Assembly: GCF_003254395.2 (NCBI RefSeq)
Contig: NC_037653.1
Coordinates: forward strand, 2,852,001-2,916,000
DNA length: 64,000 nt
From: Apis mellifera
Lineage: Eukaryota; Arthropoda; Insecta; Hymenoptera; Apidae
Direction: 5' to 3'
The translations under genes were made by a program, and so were the position numbers. The notes under the pieces are model-generated. The model was not told where the DNA came from. It saw nothing but the letters and a program-made list of their open reading frames with translations, and did not search any database. Within the stretch, counting starts at the first letter, position 1. The number at the start of each line of letters is the position of its first letter. This document shows positions 63,816 to 64,000 of the stretch, in pieces.

Positions 63816-64000
63816 TGTTGAAAAGAAATAATTTTAATCATGTAACCAAAAACCACAATTAATTCAACAATTGTGATATATATAATTATTCTGTTGATTA
63901 TGATTGAATTAACAAGATATTTTTTATAATAACAATGTATTTTTTTTAAAAATTCCATATTGCTGACTTAAATTTGTTAGAGGCAAATAACGTGTTCCCG

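Larger units (their letters stand above)
32912..64000. other. 31-kb non-coding region upstream of ovo/svb
   Basis: I see no supportable protein gene, tRNA or rRNA here. AT-rich filler alternates with GC-richer, complex islands at about 34260-34380, 34840-35200, 36380-36700, 37000-37540, 37970-38420, 40580-40880, 42500-42850, 43740-43930, 44940-45560, 46460-46820, 47820-48080, 48640-48850, 49740-50050, 50680-50870, 51950-52060, 53640-54000, 54890-55330, 55680-56050, 57360-57560, 57900-58310, 59820-60060, 60590-60700, 61400-61620, 62180-62400 and 63110-63320. In flies the equivalent region is packed with svb enhancers. Confidence 0.65.

Noticed and set aside
1..64000. Transposons, tRNA, rRNA and CRISPR
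   Set aside because: I looked for transposase-like frames, terminal inverted repeats with target duplications, tRNA B-boxes with cloverleafs and regularly spaced repeats. Nothing reached a level I can support, apart from the AT-rich array at 22110-23100.

Overview
This is eukaryotic nuclear DNA from an insect, most likely a bee (Hymenoptera, Apis-like). The basis is the strong AT richness, the many A/T homopolymers and AT, AAT and GA microsatellites, the compact coding exons split by GT-AG introns, and a recognisable insect ovo/shavenbaby gene. The species is an inference. There is no bacterial operon, CRISPR array, tRNA or rRNA that I can support.

Two protein genes are visible, arranged tail to tail. 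(1) The 3' end of a glutamine-dependent NAD+ synthetase gene (Nadsyn type) runs off the left edge on the + strand: three exons at 1-83, 155-331 and 420-530. (2) ovo/shavenbaby lies on the - strand. I rebuilt it exon by exon; every junction has a GT donor and AG acceptor and all phases agree. From the ATG at 26380 down to the stop at 5272 there are nine coding exons giving about 919 residues: an N-terminal SNAG-like MPKIFLIKNRL segment, a conserved block around residues 93-121, Gly/Ser- and Gln-rich linkers, an acidic conserved block, and four C-terminal C2H2 zinc fingers. A tenth exon at 32778-32911 ends in phase 2 and splices in frame one base before the internal ATG. It would add 37-45 residues and is my candidate for the somatic Shavenbaby-specific N-terminus, the region that in Drosophila responds to Pri/Tarsal-less peptides.

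The layout is: 1-530 Nadsyn 3' end; 531-5271 convergent spacer and ovo 3' UTR with microsatellites, a 60-bp duplication and a hairpin; 5272-10932 clustered ovo exons; 10933-26223 a 15.3-kb intron holding GC-rich islands and an AT-rich repeat array (22110-23100); 26224-26381 the SNAG-like exon; 26382-32777 a 6.4-kb intron with a GC-rich probable promoter area; 32778-32911 the svb-type exon; 32912-64000 about 31 kb with no convincing coding gene.

That upstream desert alternates AT-rich filler with short islands of higher GC and complex sequence, many rich in E-boxes and CpG. This is the pattern expected of the large cis-regulatory region that drives svb in Drosophila. Calling individual islands enhancers is inference; cross-bee alignment and chromatin data would decide it. 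Most long open frames in this part are shadows or chance frames in islands or purine-rich repeats.
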